From an uncultured Bacteroidota bacterium (GTDB lineage: Bacteria > Bacteroidota > Bacteroidia > JABEUT01), in the NCBI GenBank assembly GCA_903916255.1, contig CAIWVW010000057.1, positions 1 through 53,404 on the forward strand: a stretch of DNA of 53,404 nt. The letters run 5' to 3'. Positions 42,743 to 50,453 of this stretch are shown here, one piece after another. Each line of letters begins with the position of its first letter. Positions within the stretch are counted from its first letter, which is position 1. The notes beneath the pieces were generated by a model. It made no database searches. It was not told the DNA's origin and worked only from the letters and a program-made list of their open reading frames with translations. A program made the position numbers and the translations under genes.

Positions 42743-45673
42743 TTGAAGAAAATCATTTTCCTTTCGTTTCTTTCGTTTTACGCAGTAAGCATTTTTGCAC
42801 AGCAAAGAAACCTTACCCAATATATAAACCCCTTTGTAGGAACTGCTGAGCACGGGCATACATTTCCCGGCGCATGTTATCCTTTTGGCATGATGCAACT
42901 AAGCCCCGATACCCGCCTCTCCGGCTGGGATGGCTGCTCGGGCTACCATTATTCCGACAGTGTTATTTATGGTTTCACACATACACACTTGAGCGGCACC
43001 GGTTGCTCCGATTGGGGTGATATTTTATTGATGCCGGTTTCTGTAATTTATAATGCAAAAACTCCCGCAGGTGAAATTATTGGTTCCTATTCTTCAGGTT
43101 TTTCACATAAAAATGAAACCGCAACAGCCGGATATTATTCTGTTTTGTTGCACAATGGAAGTATTAAAGCGGAGTTGACGGTAGGTGAACGGGCCGGGAT
43201 TCACCGCTACACCTATCCTAAAAAAGATTCCTGCATAATAGTGCTCGATTTGCAGCACCGCGATGAAGTGCTTGGCTCCGAAATTACTTTTGTCAGCGAT
43301 ACGGAAGTCTGCGGCTACCGCCGCTCCAAAGCCTGGGCTACTGACCAGGTTGTTTACTTCGATATTCGGTTTTCAAGGCCAATTGCAAACAAGCAATTGT
43401 TTCAGGATAATAAGCTGATTGCACTTAAAAAGGATTATACCGGGAAAAATATAAAAGTTGTTTTTGGTTTTAAACATAGCGATAAAATTCTTGTGAAGGT
43501 TGGAATCTCGGGAGTAAGTGCCACGAATGCCGCGCTTAATCTTACCTCCGAAGTTCCTGCTTGGGATTTTGAAGCATTGCAACATAAAACAGAAGCTGCC
43601 TGGAATGAGTATCTGAACAAATTGCAGGTTTCTTCCAAAGATAAAAACCTGTTGGTTACATTTTATTCCGCGCTATACCATACCGCTATTCACCCAAGTT
43701 TATATACCGATGTAAATGGAGAATACCTTGGCCGCGATTTGAAAATGCACATAGCCAAAGGATATAATGTGTACACTGTTTTCTCGTTGTGGGATACCTA
43801 TCGCGCCGAACATCCGATGCTTACCTTAATAAAACCTTCACTCGATTTGCAATTTATACAAACCTTTTTGCGGCAATATGAACAAGGCGGAAAGTTGCCC
43901 GTGTGGGAACTTTCGGCAAATGAAACAAACTGTATGATTGGCTATCATTCCGTTCCCGTAATAGTAGATGCTTACATGAAAGGCATTCGCGGATTTGATG
44001 CGGAAGAGGCGCTGAAAGCCATGAAACATAGCGCCGAAGCGCGATGGAGAGGATTGCATTCTTTCCGCAGCTATGGTTATATTCCATCGGATAAGGAGCG
44101 TGAATCAGTTTCTAAAACATTGGAATATTCATATGATGACTGGTGCATTTCGCAATTTGCAAAAGCACTGGGCAAGCACGAAGATTACTTGGAATATAAA
44201 TTGCTTGCGGAGAATTATAAAAACCTTTTCGACCCAACAACAGGCTTTATGCGGGCAAAGGCAAACGGCGCATGGTACAAGCCGTTCGACCCGAGAGAGG
44301 TTGATTTTAATTATACCGAAGCCAATGCGTGGCAGTATACGTTCAATCCTCCGGATGATATTAGCGGCCTGATTACACTATATGGCGGCAAAGAAAAAAT
44401 GGCATTAAAATTAGATAGCCTTTTTCATGTTTCTTCTAAAACTACGGGTAGAGAACAGGCCGATATAAGCGGTATGATTGGCCAATATGCACAAGGCAAT
44501 GAACCCAGCCACCACATGGCTTTCCTGTTTAATTATTTAGGGCAGCCGCAAAAAACGGTGGAATATGTTAGACAAATAGAAGCTATGTACACTTCGGGCG
44601 CTGACGGCTTATGCGGCAATGAAGATTGCGGACAAATGTCGGCATGGTATGTAATGGCATCTATTGGGCTTTATCAGGTTTGCCCGGGCGATAACCAGTT
44701 TTCTATTACTACTCCTTTGTTCGATACCGTGAAAATAAATATGGAAAATGGGAAATCATTCTCCATTATTTCACATACAACAAAACCGAATGCCAAATAT
44801 ATCAACTCCGCAAAACTTGATGGCGCAGACCATAAGCAATCATTTATTCCGTATGAAAAAATAACCAAAGGCGGAACCCTCGACTTGAATGTGGATGAGG
44901 AAAGCTATGGCACATGGGGCACAGGCAATAATGTTCCAGTTGATTCATTAGGTTATAATGATGTGGTTCCGGAACCCTATTTTGAAAATGGAACAACTAC
45001 TTTTTCCGATTCAATACAAGTTGCATTGAAAGGCTATTCAAAACACGATACTATTCACTATACCATTTTCGATTCAGCTATGGGGGTAGCACCAAAACAA
45101 TATACCAAGCCTTTTTATTTAACGCATACAGCTTGTGTTATGGCCTGGCTTACCCGTGATGGCAAAGGCAGTATGGAGAATTCCGGTTGCTATACCAAAA
45201 TTCCTAAAGGGAGAAAAATCCGGTTAGCGTCACCTGCCGATAAACCATATACTGCCGGAGGGCCGGGTGCGTTAATTGATTACCAGCATGGCAGCGCTGA
45301 TTTCAGCACAGGAAGCTGGGAAGGTTTCGATGGAAAAGATTTTGAGGCTGTTGTAGATTTAGGAAGAATCGAACCTGTGAAAAAAGTTGCAGCCGAGTTT
45401 TTGCAGGACGTGGGCAGTTGGATAATGATGCCGAAATACGTAGATATTTTTATTTCTACCGACAGCATTAATTACAAACCTGTAATGCATAAGGTAAATA
45501 CCTTCCCCGATAATGATTATGCGGCTAGCATTCAATCATTTGGAATTGATATAGCCCCACAAAATGCCCGTTATGTAAAAGTATTTGCCAAAAACTATGG
45601 AAAATTACCAGCCTGGCATTTGGGCGCCGGAGGCGATTCGTGGGTATTTATCGACGAAATAACTGTGGAGTAG
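42743..45673 (+). CDS. GH92 family alpha-mannosidase with C-terminal CHB_HEX-like and F5/8C-like domains
   Basis: A 976-residue secreted enzyme: signal peptide (MKKIIFLSFLSFYAVSIFAQ), GH92 N-terminal beta-sandwich (YINPFVGTAEHGHTFPGACY, FGMMQLSPDTRLSGWDGCSG, HTHLSGTGCSDWGD) and (alpha/alpha)6 domain with the signature GNEDCGQMSAWYV near residue 625. GH92 enzymes are calcium-dependent exo-mannosidases acting on N-glycans and yeast mannan. Two added C-terminal modules appear: a chitobiase C-terminal-type unit at about 755-820 (FSDSIQVALKGYSKHDTIHY) and an F5/8 type C-like carbohydrate-binding unit at about 840-975. The start codon is TTG. Placed right after the GT4 gene, it may trim or degrade mannose-containing glycans, but a SusCD pair is not present. 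Confidence 0.92.
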   Translation: MKKIIFLSFLSFYAVSIFAQQRNLTQYINPFVGTAEHGHTFPGACYPFGMMQLSPDTRLSGWDGCSGYHYSDSVIYGFTHTHLSGTGCSDWGDILLMPVSVIYNAKTPAGEIIGSYSSGFSHKNETATAGYYSVLLHNGSIKAELTVGERAGIHRYTYPKKDSCIIVLDLQHRDEVLGSEITFVSDTEVCGYRRSKAWATDQVVYFDIRFSRPIANKQLFQDNKLIALKKDYTGKNIKVVFGFKHSDKILVKVGISGVSATNAALNLTSEVPAWDFEALQHKTEAAWNEYLNKLQVSSKDKNLLVTFYSALYHTAIHPSLYTDVNGEYLGRDLKMHIAKGYNVYTVFSLWDTYRAEHPMLTLIKPSLDLQFIQTFLRQYEQGGKLPVWELSANETNCMIGYHSVPVIVDAYMKGIRGFDAEEALKAMKHSAEARWRGLHSFRSYGYIPSDKERESVSKTLEYSYDDWCISQFAKALGKHEDYLEYKLLAENYKNLFDPTTGFMRAKANGAWYKPFDPREVDFNYTEANAWQYTFNPPDDISGLITLYGGKEKMALKLDSLFHVSSKTTGREQADISGMIGQYAQGNEPSHHMAFLFNYLGQPQKTVEYVRQIEAMYTSGADGLCGNEDCGQMSAWYVMASIGLYQVCPGDNQFSITTPLFDTVKINMENGKSFSIISHTTKPNAKYINSAKLDGADHKQSFIPYEKITKGGTLDLNVDEESYGTWGTGNNVPVDSLGYNDVVPEPYFENGTTTFSDSIQVALKGYSKHDTIHYTIFDSAMGVAPKQYTKPFYLTHTACVMAWLTRDGKGSMENSGCYTKIPKGRKIRLASPADKPYTAGGPGALIDYQHGSADFSTGSWEGFDGKDFEAVVDLGRIEPVKKVAAEFLQDVGSWIMMPKYVDIFISTDSINYKPVMHKVNTFPDNDYAASIQSFGIDIAPQNARYVKVFAKNYGKLPAWHLGAGGDSWVFIDEITVE

Positions 45674-45700
45674 GCACTTGCCTGAAAAGCGGCTTTTTTC
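45671..45700 (+). terminator. Possible weak terminator after the GH92 gene
   Basis: AGGCA/TGCCT with a two-base loop, then AAAAG-CGG-CTTTTTT, directly after the stop codon. Two short stems rather than one long stem, so the call is weak. Confidence 0.35.
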
Positions 45701-45719
45701 CTCAAAAAATGCCCTTTTT

Positions 45720-45770
45720 TACCATTCACCGCCAAAATCCTACCATTCAATAAATAAATCCTACCATTCA
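45720..45770 (+). promoter_or_regulatory. Three direct repeats TACCATTCA with 21-bp period
   Basis: TACCATTCA occurs at 45720-45728, 45741-45749 and 45762-45770, so the units are 9 bp with 12-bp spacers and a period of two helical turns. LytTR-type response regulators bind direct repeats of this kind (about 9 bp, 12-13 bp spacing), and ACCATTCA resembles their core. The binding protein is not known. Confidence 0.6.
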
Positions 45771-46005
45771 ATAAATGGTGGTTGTAATATATGGTTTAAT
45801 TATTTTTCTTTGTCAGGAAGCAATTTAAACAATATGTACCCCCGCGTTAAAGTTAATACCTATAATATCCGATTCACGATTTTAAGCTTTTGCCTTGAGA
45901 TATATCTATCCTTACCTTTATTTCCACCTTTAACTGCGCTTCCGGCGAGGGCTTCAACGGAAACGCGAAAAAGGATTAATGGATATTGGTGAGACTGCCG
46001 ATTCC

Positions 46006-46051
46006 CCTGCCGCAACGAATAGTCATGACATAAACTTAATGTTGCGGCGGG
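46006..46051. other. Hairpin with 11-bp stem in the GH92-panD gap
   Basis: CCTGCCGCAAC (46006-46016) pairs with GTTGCGGCGGG (46041-46051) with one G-T wobble; the 24-base loop contains GTCATGAC, itself a palindrome. No T-tract follows, so it is not a classical terminator. Confidence 0.5.
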
Positions 46052-46133
46052 TCCGGTTGGTTTAAAATACAGATTAATAACTAGTTTTCCAGACCTTTAG
46101 TTAGTTGCCTGTCGGGCTTCCGACAAATTTGTC

Positions 46134-46141
46134 TAATTTTG
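46134..46141 (+). promoter_or_regulatory. -7 promoter element TAATTTTG before panD
   Basis: TAATTTTG matches TAnnTTTG and lies only 7 bases before the panD ATG at 46149, giving a very short leader. A TTG lies about 26 bases upstream, longer than the usual spacing. Confidence 0.45.
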
Positions 46142-46148
46142 CAGCCCT

Positions 46149-46496
46149 ATGTTGTTAACTATCTTAAAATCAAAACTCCACCGTGTCCGGGTTACCGAGG
46201 CTAACATCAACTACGTTGGAAGCATTACTATTGACGAAGACTTAATGGACGCTGCCAGCCTTTTGGAAAACGAGAAGGTGCAGGTGGTCAATATAAATAA
46301 TGGTGAAAGGCTTGAAACCTATGTAATTAAAGGCCCAAGGGGTTCCGGAATAATTTGTTTGAATGGACCTGCCGCACGTAAAGCATTGGTAGACGATTTG
46401 GTAATTGTTATTTCCTACGCCCTTATGACACCGGAAGAAGCCAAAACCTACGAGCCTGTTTTGGTTTATCCGGATAGCCAGACGAACAAATTGTAA
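46149..46496 (+). CDS. panD: Aspartate 1-decarboxylase
   Basis: A 115-residue protein matching pyruvoyl-dependent PanD over its full length. The self-cleavage site is Gly24-Ser25 (NYVGSITID), Ser25 becoming the pyruvoyl group; Lys9 (ILKSKLHRV), Tyr58 (ETYVI) and the block [14 protein letters not shown], all part of the active-site surroundings, are present. It makes beta-alanine from aspartate for pantothenate and coenzyme A. It is followed after 79 bp by the flippase-like membrane gene; the gap holds an AT-rich inverted repeat. The PanD maturation factor PanZ/PanM of enterobacteria is not expected in this phylum. Confidence 0.96.
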   Translation: MLLTILKSKLHRVRVTEANINYVGSITIDEDLMDAASLLENEKVQVVNINNGERLETYVIKGPRGSGIICLNGPAARKALVDDLVIVISYALMTPEEAKTYEPVLVYPDSQTNKL

Positions 46497-46575
46497 ATGG
46501 TAAATTAGAAACGATGAACTTAAAGGTATACAACATGCATTTCATTCACAATTTGCCATTTACCAATTACAATTG
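46491..46575. repeat. AT-rich imperfect inverted repeat between panD and the flippase gene
   Basis: TTGTAAATGGTAAATT at the panD end is mirrored imperfectly by AATTTGCCATTTACCAATTA just before the next start. The repeat includes the end of panD. Confidence 0.5.
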
Positions 46576-47595
46576 ATGAAGAACGCATTAAAGTTCCTGC
46601 TCTTTTTGGGTATAGGCGTAGCGCTCGTTTATCTGATTGTACGAAAAATTACTCCCGCAGAATGGGAACAGATAAAAGATGCTGCCCGTCATGCAAATTA
46701 TTTCTGGGTGGGTGCGGCTCTTTTCATTAGCGTTTTAAGCCACATTTTACGTGCGATGCGTTGGCAACTGTTAATCGAACCAATCGATAAGAAGCCAAAC
46801 TTAATCAATACTTTTTGCGCCGTAATATTAGGTTATATGGCAAGTTACGGACTTCCCCGCATCGGTGAATATTTTAAAACTGTAGTATTGAGCAGGTATG
46901 GCAAAGTATCATTTGCTGCATTAGTCGGTACGGTGATTGTTGAAAGAGCCATTGACACGCTATTGCTTTTTTTGCTGTTTGTGTTAATGGTTATTATGAA
47001 CTTGAACAGTAAAGTATATACCATTGTTAAAACAAAGGCCACCGCCTTTTTAAGCGATAAATGGGCTTCCTATAGTCACATCAACCCACTTATCTATGCA
47101 GCAATTGCAGTTATCCTGATTGCCGGGGCATGGTTTTTATATAAGAAAAGAGACCATCTTTTCGGCTTTGCCAAAAAATTCATCGGTAACTTTATAGGCG
47201 GAATTAAAAGCGTAGCCCATTTAAAAAGACCGTTACTTTTCTGGGTTTATTCTGTCGGGATATGGATTTTATATTTACTGATTGTGTATGTTGGCTTTTT
47301 CTGTTTAGAAGAAACTTCGCACCTTACGTTATCAGATGCATTAATCGTTTTAATTTTCGGGACCGTGGGTGTAATTGTGCCTACCCCCGGCGGAATGGGT
47401 GCTTACCAATATCTTGTAAAGAGCGTGCTTGTAAGTGTGCTGCTAATCTCTTCCAGCAATGCATTTACCTTTGCATGGATAATGTGGGGCTCGCAACTTG
47501 TTTTAATTGTATTTTTAGGACTCGTTTCACTAATACTATTGCCAATAATTAATAAGGATGACAAAACCGGAGTTCATACAGTCGAAAATATATAA
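46576..47595 (+). CDS. LPG-synthase-TM/flippase-like membrane protein
   Basis: A 339-residue protein with seven or eight membrane helices (FLLFLGIGVALVYLIV, NYFWVGAALFISVLSHILRA, and so on) and the patterns AMRWQLLIEPIDKKPN and FGTVGVIVPTPGGMGAYQYL, which mark the lysylphosphatidylglycerol-synthetase transmembrane-region / flippase-like family (UPF0104). Members include the membrane half of MprF and AglD-like proteins, thought to move or present lipids across the membrane. There is no synthase half. The ATG at 46576 is chosen over the TTG one codon upstream. Its 3' end overlaps the adenylyltransferase gene by 38 bp, indicating coupled translation. Confidence 0.82.
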   Translation: MKNALKFLLFLGIGVALVYLIVRKITPAEWEQIKDAARHANYFWVGAALFISVLSHILRAMRWQLLIEPIDKKPNLINTFCAVILGYMASYGLPRIGEYFKTVVLSRYGKVSFAALVGTVIVERAIDTLLLFLLFVLMVIMNLNSKVYTIVKTKATAFLSDKWASYSHINPLIYAAIAVILIAGAWFLYKKRDHLFGFAKKFIGNFIGGIKSVAHLKRPLLFWVYSVGIWILYLLIVYVGFFCLEETSHLTLSDALIVLIFGTVGVIVPTPGGMGAYQYLVKSVLVSVLLISSSNAFTFAWIMWGSQLVLIVFLGLVSLILLPIINKDDKTGVHTVENI

Positions 47596-48058
47596 ATGGG
47601 AAGACCTTTCGAGGGCCATTGCCATTTGGAAATTCAAAGACAACAAAATTGTTTTTACCAACGGTTGTTTCGATATTTTACACAAAGGGCATGTTACCTA
47701 TTTGAGCCGGGCCGCCGATTTGGGTGATATTTTAATTGTTGGGTTAAACTCCGATGAATCAGTTAAGAAATTAAATAAAGGTGTTAACAGGCCTATACAG
47801 GACCAGGATTCAAGAGCATTGATTTTGGCATCGTTGCACCATGTGAATGCAGTAATAATTTTTGATGAAGAGACTCCAATGGACTTAATTAGCAAAGTGC
47901 AGCCCGATATATTAGTGAAAGGCGGAGACTGGAAACCAGAACAGATTGTAGGCTACGATTCCGTGAAAGCAAGGGGTGGGGAAGTGGTGTCTATCGAGTT
48001 TGTGCCCGGATATTCCACCACGGCCATCGAACAAAAAATTAAGGAAAGTGGAAACTGA
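47558..48058 (+). CDS. hldE: D-glycero-beta-D-manno-heptose 1-phosphate adenylyltransferase-type nucleotidyltransferase
   Basis: A 166-residue single-domain protein of the cytidylyltransferase-like family with IVFTNGCFDILHKGHVTYL (nucleotide-binding HxGH at 42-45), VGLNSDESVKKLNKG and the RaE-like ending VKGGDWKPEQIVGYDSV, VSIEFVPGYSTTAIEQKI. It corresponds to the second domain of bifunctional HldE (RfaE), which adenylates heptose 1-phosphate in ADP-heptose synthesis for LPS core; here the kinase domain is a separate gene not seen in this window. It overlaps the flippase gene by 38 bp and the thiL start by 11 bp. The gene symbol refers to the domain only. Confidence 0.85.
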   Translation: MTKPEFIQSKIYKWEDLSRAIAIWKFKDNKIVFTNGCFDILHKGHVTYLSRAADLGDILIVGLNSDESVKKLNKGVNRPIQDQDSRALILASLHHVNAVIIFDEETPMDLISKVQPDILVKGGDWKPEQIVGYDSVKARGGEVVSIEFVPGYSTTAIEQKIKESGN

Positions 48059-49127
48059 AGACACTACCCCATCCTACACCCGCATAGATAAGTTAGGTGA
48101 GTTTGGATTAATTAAAAAGCTTACCGAAAATATTGTGCTCAAACAGCCTTCTTCCATAAAAGGGGTTGGCGATGATGCGGCAGTTATTGAACCTGAAAAG
48201 GACCATGTAATGCTTTTCTCCACGGATATGCTGGCGGAAGGAGTGCATTTTGATTTAACCTATACCCCGCTTCGTCACTTGGGTTATAAAGCAGTTGCGG
48301 TAAATGTTTCCGATATATGCGCCATGAACGGAACACCCACGCAAATTACAGTATCCATGGGTGTTTCCAATCAATTTTCAGTGGAAGCATTGGAGGAATT
48401 GTATAGAGGAATGCAGTACGCCTGCGACGAGTATGGAGTTGATTTGGTAGGCGGCGACACCACTTCTTCCAATAGCGGAATGATTATAAATATTGCTATT
48501 TTAGGTAAAGCGAAAAAGGACCATGTTACTTATCGTAATACCGCCAACATAGGAGATATTATTTGCGTGAGCGGAGACCTTGGAGCAGCTTATTCAGGTT
48601 TGCTGGTGCTGAACAGAGGTAAAGAGCAATTTGCCAACGACCCCGAAGCAAAACCCGATTTAACGGGCTATGATTATGTATTGAAACGCCAATTAATGCC
48701 CAGTGCACGGGTTGATATTGTGGAGATTTTTAAAACCCACAACGTAATCCCTACTGCTATGATTGATATTTCCGACGGGCTTTCATCAGAAGTGAACCAT
48801 TTGTGCAATCCTATATCTCCCCGCATGGGGTCGGGGGCTATAGGCGCTATTATTGACGAAGAGCGGCTTCCCATTAACGAAAACACTAAAAAGGTAGCAG
48901 AGGAATTTAAGAAGTCAGCTATTTCATTTGCATTAAGCGGTGGTGAAGATTACGAATTGCTTTTCACCGTTTCGCCCAAAGATTTTGAAAAATTAAAACT
49001 CTCCGATAAACTAAAGCGTATAGGAGAAATAGTTACCCCTGCACAAGGTGTTTCTTTCCGCGATAAAACAGGGATACTTCATCCATTATCTGCCAAAGGC
49101 TGGGATGGGTTGAAGGGGGAGAAGTAG
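48048..49127 (+). CDS. thiL: Thiamine-phosphate kinase
   Basis: A 359-residue protein from GTG 48048 (overlapping the upstream stop by 11 bp); a further in-frame start 24 codons earlier would add residues that run inside the preceding gene and is less likely. It matches ThiL: GVGDDAAVIEP, FSTDMLAEGVHFDL, GGDTTSSNSGMIIN, MIDISDGLSSEVNHLC and LSGGEDYELLFT. It converts thiamine phosphate to the diphosphate with ATP. Residues after HLC (NPISPRMGSGAIG) lengthen the loop before AIIDEERLPI by about eight residues relative to the usual spacing, and are encoded by a palindromic DNA element. Confidence 0.93.
   Translation: METEDTTPSYTRIDKLGEFGLIKKLTENIVLKQPSSIKGVGDDAAVIEPEKDHVMLFSTDMLAEGVHFDLTYTPLRHLGYKAVAVNVSDICAMNGTPTQITVSMGVSNQFSVEALEELYRGMQYACDEYGVDLVGGDTTSSNSGMIINIAILGKAKKDHVTYRNTANIGDIICVSGDLGAAYSGLLVLNRGKEQFANDPEAKPDLTGYDYVLKRQLMPSARVDIVEIFKTHNVIPTAMIDISDGLSSEVNHLCNPISPRMGSGAIGAIIDEERLPINENTKKVAEEFKKSAISFALSGGEDYELLFTVSPKDFEKLKLSDKLKRIGEIVTPAQGVSFRDKTGILHPLSAKGWDGLKGEK
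48808..48844. repeat. In-frame palindromic element in thiL
   Basis: Outer arms CCTATA (48810-48815) and TATAGG (48839-48844), inner hairpin CCCC-GCAT-GGGG (48819-48830), and the shared GGGGTCGGGGG (48827-48837). It encodes NPISPRMGSG in frame. Compare the element in the GT4 gene at 42026-42064. Confidence 0.75.
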
Positions 49128-49202
49128 GCAGGTTTTAATATTAGTTTTAGTTCTCAATCAATTTTATACTGAATAAGAGTACATTTATTTAAATAATGTC
49201 TT

Positions 49203-49210
49203 TATTTTTG
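49203..49210 (+). promoter_or_regulatory. -7 promoter element TATTTTTG for the unknown membrane protein
   Basis: TATTTTTG fits TAnnTTTG and lies 39 bp before the ATG at 49250. No clear -33 TTG. Confidence 0.45.
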
Positions 49211-49249
49211 TAAACAATAGCCGGAAACGTCTATCGGAAAATATTAGTG

Positions 49250-50416
49250 ATGAGCGAATCGAAAAATATAAAATATGTTTTTAATCACAGAACATTGAGC
49301 TACGATAAATATCCTGAAAAGAAAGGCTTTAGGCAGGTTTATCAAATAGTTATTTCATTAATTGGTCTTTTTGCTGGGACTATAGGTATTTATGCCTTCT
49401 TCTTTCAGGAAAAAAAGGTATCAATTGAATATGAGATACTAGCGAACACGAACGTACTTGATATAAATGCAGATATAACGAAACTTGATATTACATATGG
49501 GGGCACAAGTTTGAAAAGTAATAATGAAAATTTACGTGTTATAAATATTCGGATTAGAAATAATGGCAATGAAAGCATTCTGAAGGATTATTACGACGAA
49601 CACGATCCATTAGGATTAACTATTGGAAATGGTAGAATTATTGAAAGACCAGAACTAATTAATACAAGTAGCGAGTATCTCAAGAAAAATGTCAAAATAA
49701 ATTTTGATAGTTCTGGAAAAATAACATTTAATGAAGTTATACTAGAACCCGATCAGTATTTTACAATTAAGCTACTAGTTCTACATCCGACAAATCAAAT
49801 ACCCGGCATAATTTCTTTTGGAAAAATTGCTGGGCAAAATAACATACCTTTGATTTCACTTGTACAACAACAAAAGGATCAAAAATCATTTTGGATGGAT
49901 ACTTTCAGCGGAAATGTAATCATTCAAATTACAAGGGCACTATGCTATTCCATTGTGGTTTTACTAATTGGACTTGGAATTTTTCTCGCTAAGTCTTCAA
50001 TTTCCGATTATAGAGCGAAGAGAAGAAGAATAAAAATTGTTCGAGATTTTAAAAATATTGGAGGTTATGAATATAATAAAATGGATGATGCGATTTTTTC
50101 TAGATTTATAGAGTTAGAGTACAATTCTTTAGATGAGTTTCAAGAACTAATTAAAGATGAAAATGTATTAAATATTAAATATAGAAAATGGATTGAGAAT
50201 TTAAAAAAGGAGTATTCTGGTAATATTGCAGAATGGGATAATTTCAATACCATGTTGAACGATGGTTATGTTATTAAAGATAAGGGAAACATTGTAATTA
50301 ACCAACCAATGAAAAAAACTTTGACGCAGTTTATAGATTATTTAAACAAAATAGGATATAAAAGCCCATTTTGGAATCTATTTCGAAGGGTGCCGAGTTA
50401 TAATACTGAAATCTGA
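49250..50416 (+). CDS. Hypothetical two-transmembrane protein, AT-rich
   Basis: A 388-residue protein with a cytosolic N-terminus, a membrane helix at about 31-52 (IVISLIGLFAGTIGIYAFFF), an outer domain of about 160 residues with beta-strand-like pattern (VSIEYEILANTNVLDINADI; LRVINIRIRNNGNESI), a second helix at about 232-254, and a basic, largely helical cytosolic part (YRAKRRRIKIVRDFKN onwards). I do not recognise a family. The DNA is much poorer in G+C than the flanking genes, and codon use is AT-biased, which suggests recent acquisition. It sits alone between thiL and the convergent regulator. Similar topology is seen in some defence-associated membrane proteins, but nothing here supports that. 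Confidence 0.6.
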   Translation: MSESKNIKYVFNHRTLSYDKYPEKKGFRQVYQIVISLIGLFAGTIGIYAFFFQEKKVSIEYEILANTNVLDINADITKLDITYGGTSLKSNNENLRVINIRIRNNGNESILKDYYDEHDPLGLTIGNGRIIERPELINTSSEYLKKNVKINFDSSGKITFNEVILEPDQYFTIKLLVLHPTNQIPGIISFGKIAGQNNIPLISLVQQQKDQKSFWMDTFSGNVIIQITRALCYSIVVLLIGLGIFLAKSSISDYRAKRRRIKIVRDFKNIGGYEYNKMDDAIFSRFIELEYNSLDEFQELIKDENVLNIKYRKWIENLKKEYSGNIAEWDNFNTMLNDGYVIKDKGNIVINQPMKKTLTQFIDYLNKIGYKSPFWNLFRRVPSYNTEI

Positions 50417-50453
50417 CTTTAAAAAGGGAGATATTCTAACCGGAAAAGGTATA

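Larger units (their letters stand above)
45674..46148. other. 475-bp intergenic region with phased repeats, hairpin and promoters
   Basis: No convincing gene. Contents in order: a weak terminator; three 9-bp direct repeats at exactly 21-bp spacing (45720-45770); a possible promoter with TTTG 45809-45812 and, 20 bases on, TATGTACC; a 52-codon frame 45834-45992 (MYPRVKVNTYNIRFTILSF onward), hydrophobic and signal-like but without a recognisable homologue; a hairpin with 11-bp stem (CCTGCCGCAAC 46006-46016, GTTGCGGCGGG 46041-46051); and a -7 element before panD. A decayed secreted-protein gene or a non-coding RNA are both possible for 45830-46060. Confidence 0.5.

Noticed and set aside
45678-45992. 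104-codon frame directly after the GH92 gene
   Set aside because: Its first half runs through the phased direct repeats, giving repeated SYHSIN peptides; only the part from 45834 could be a real small gene, and this is listed as uncertain.
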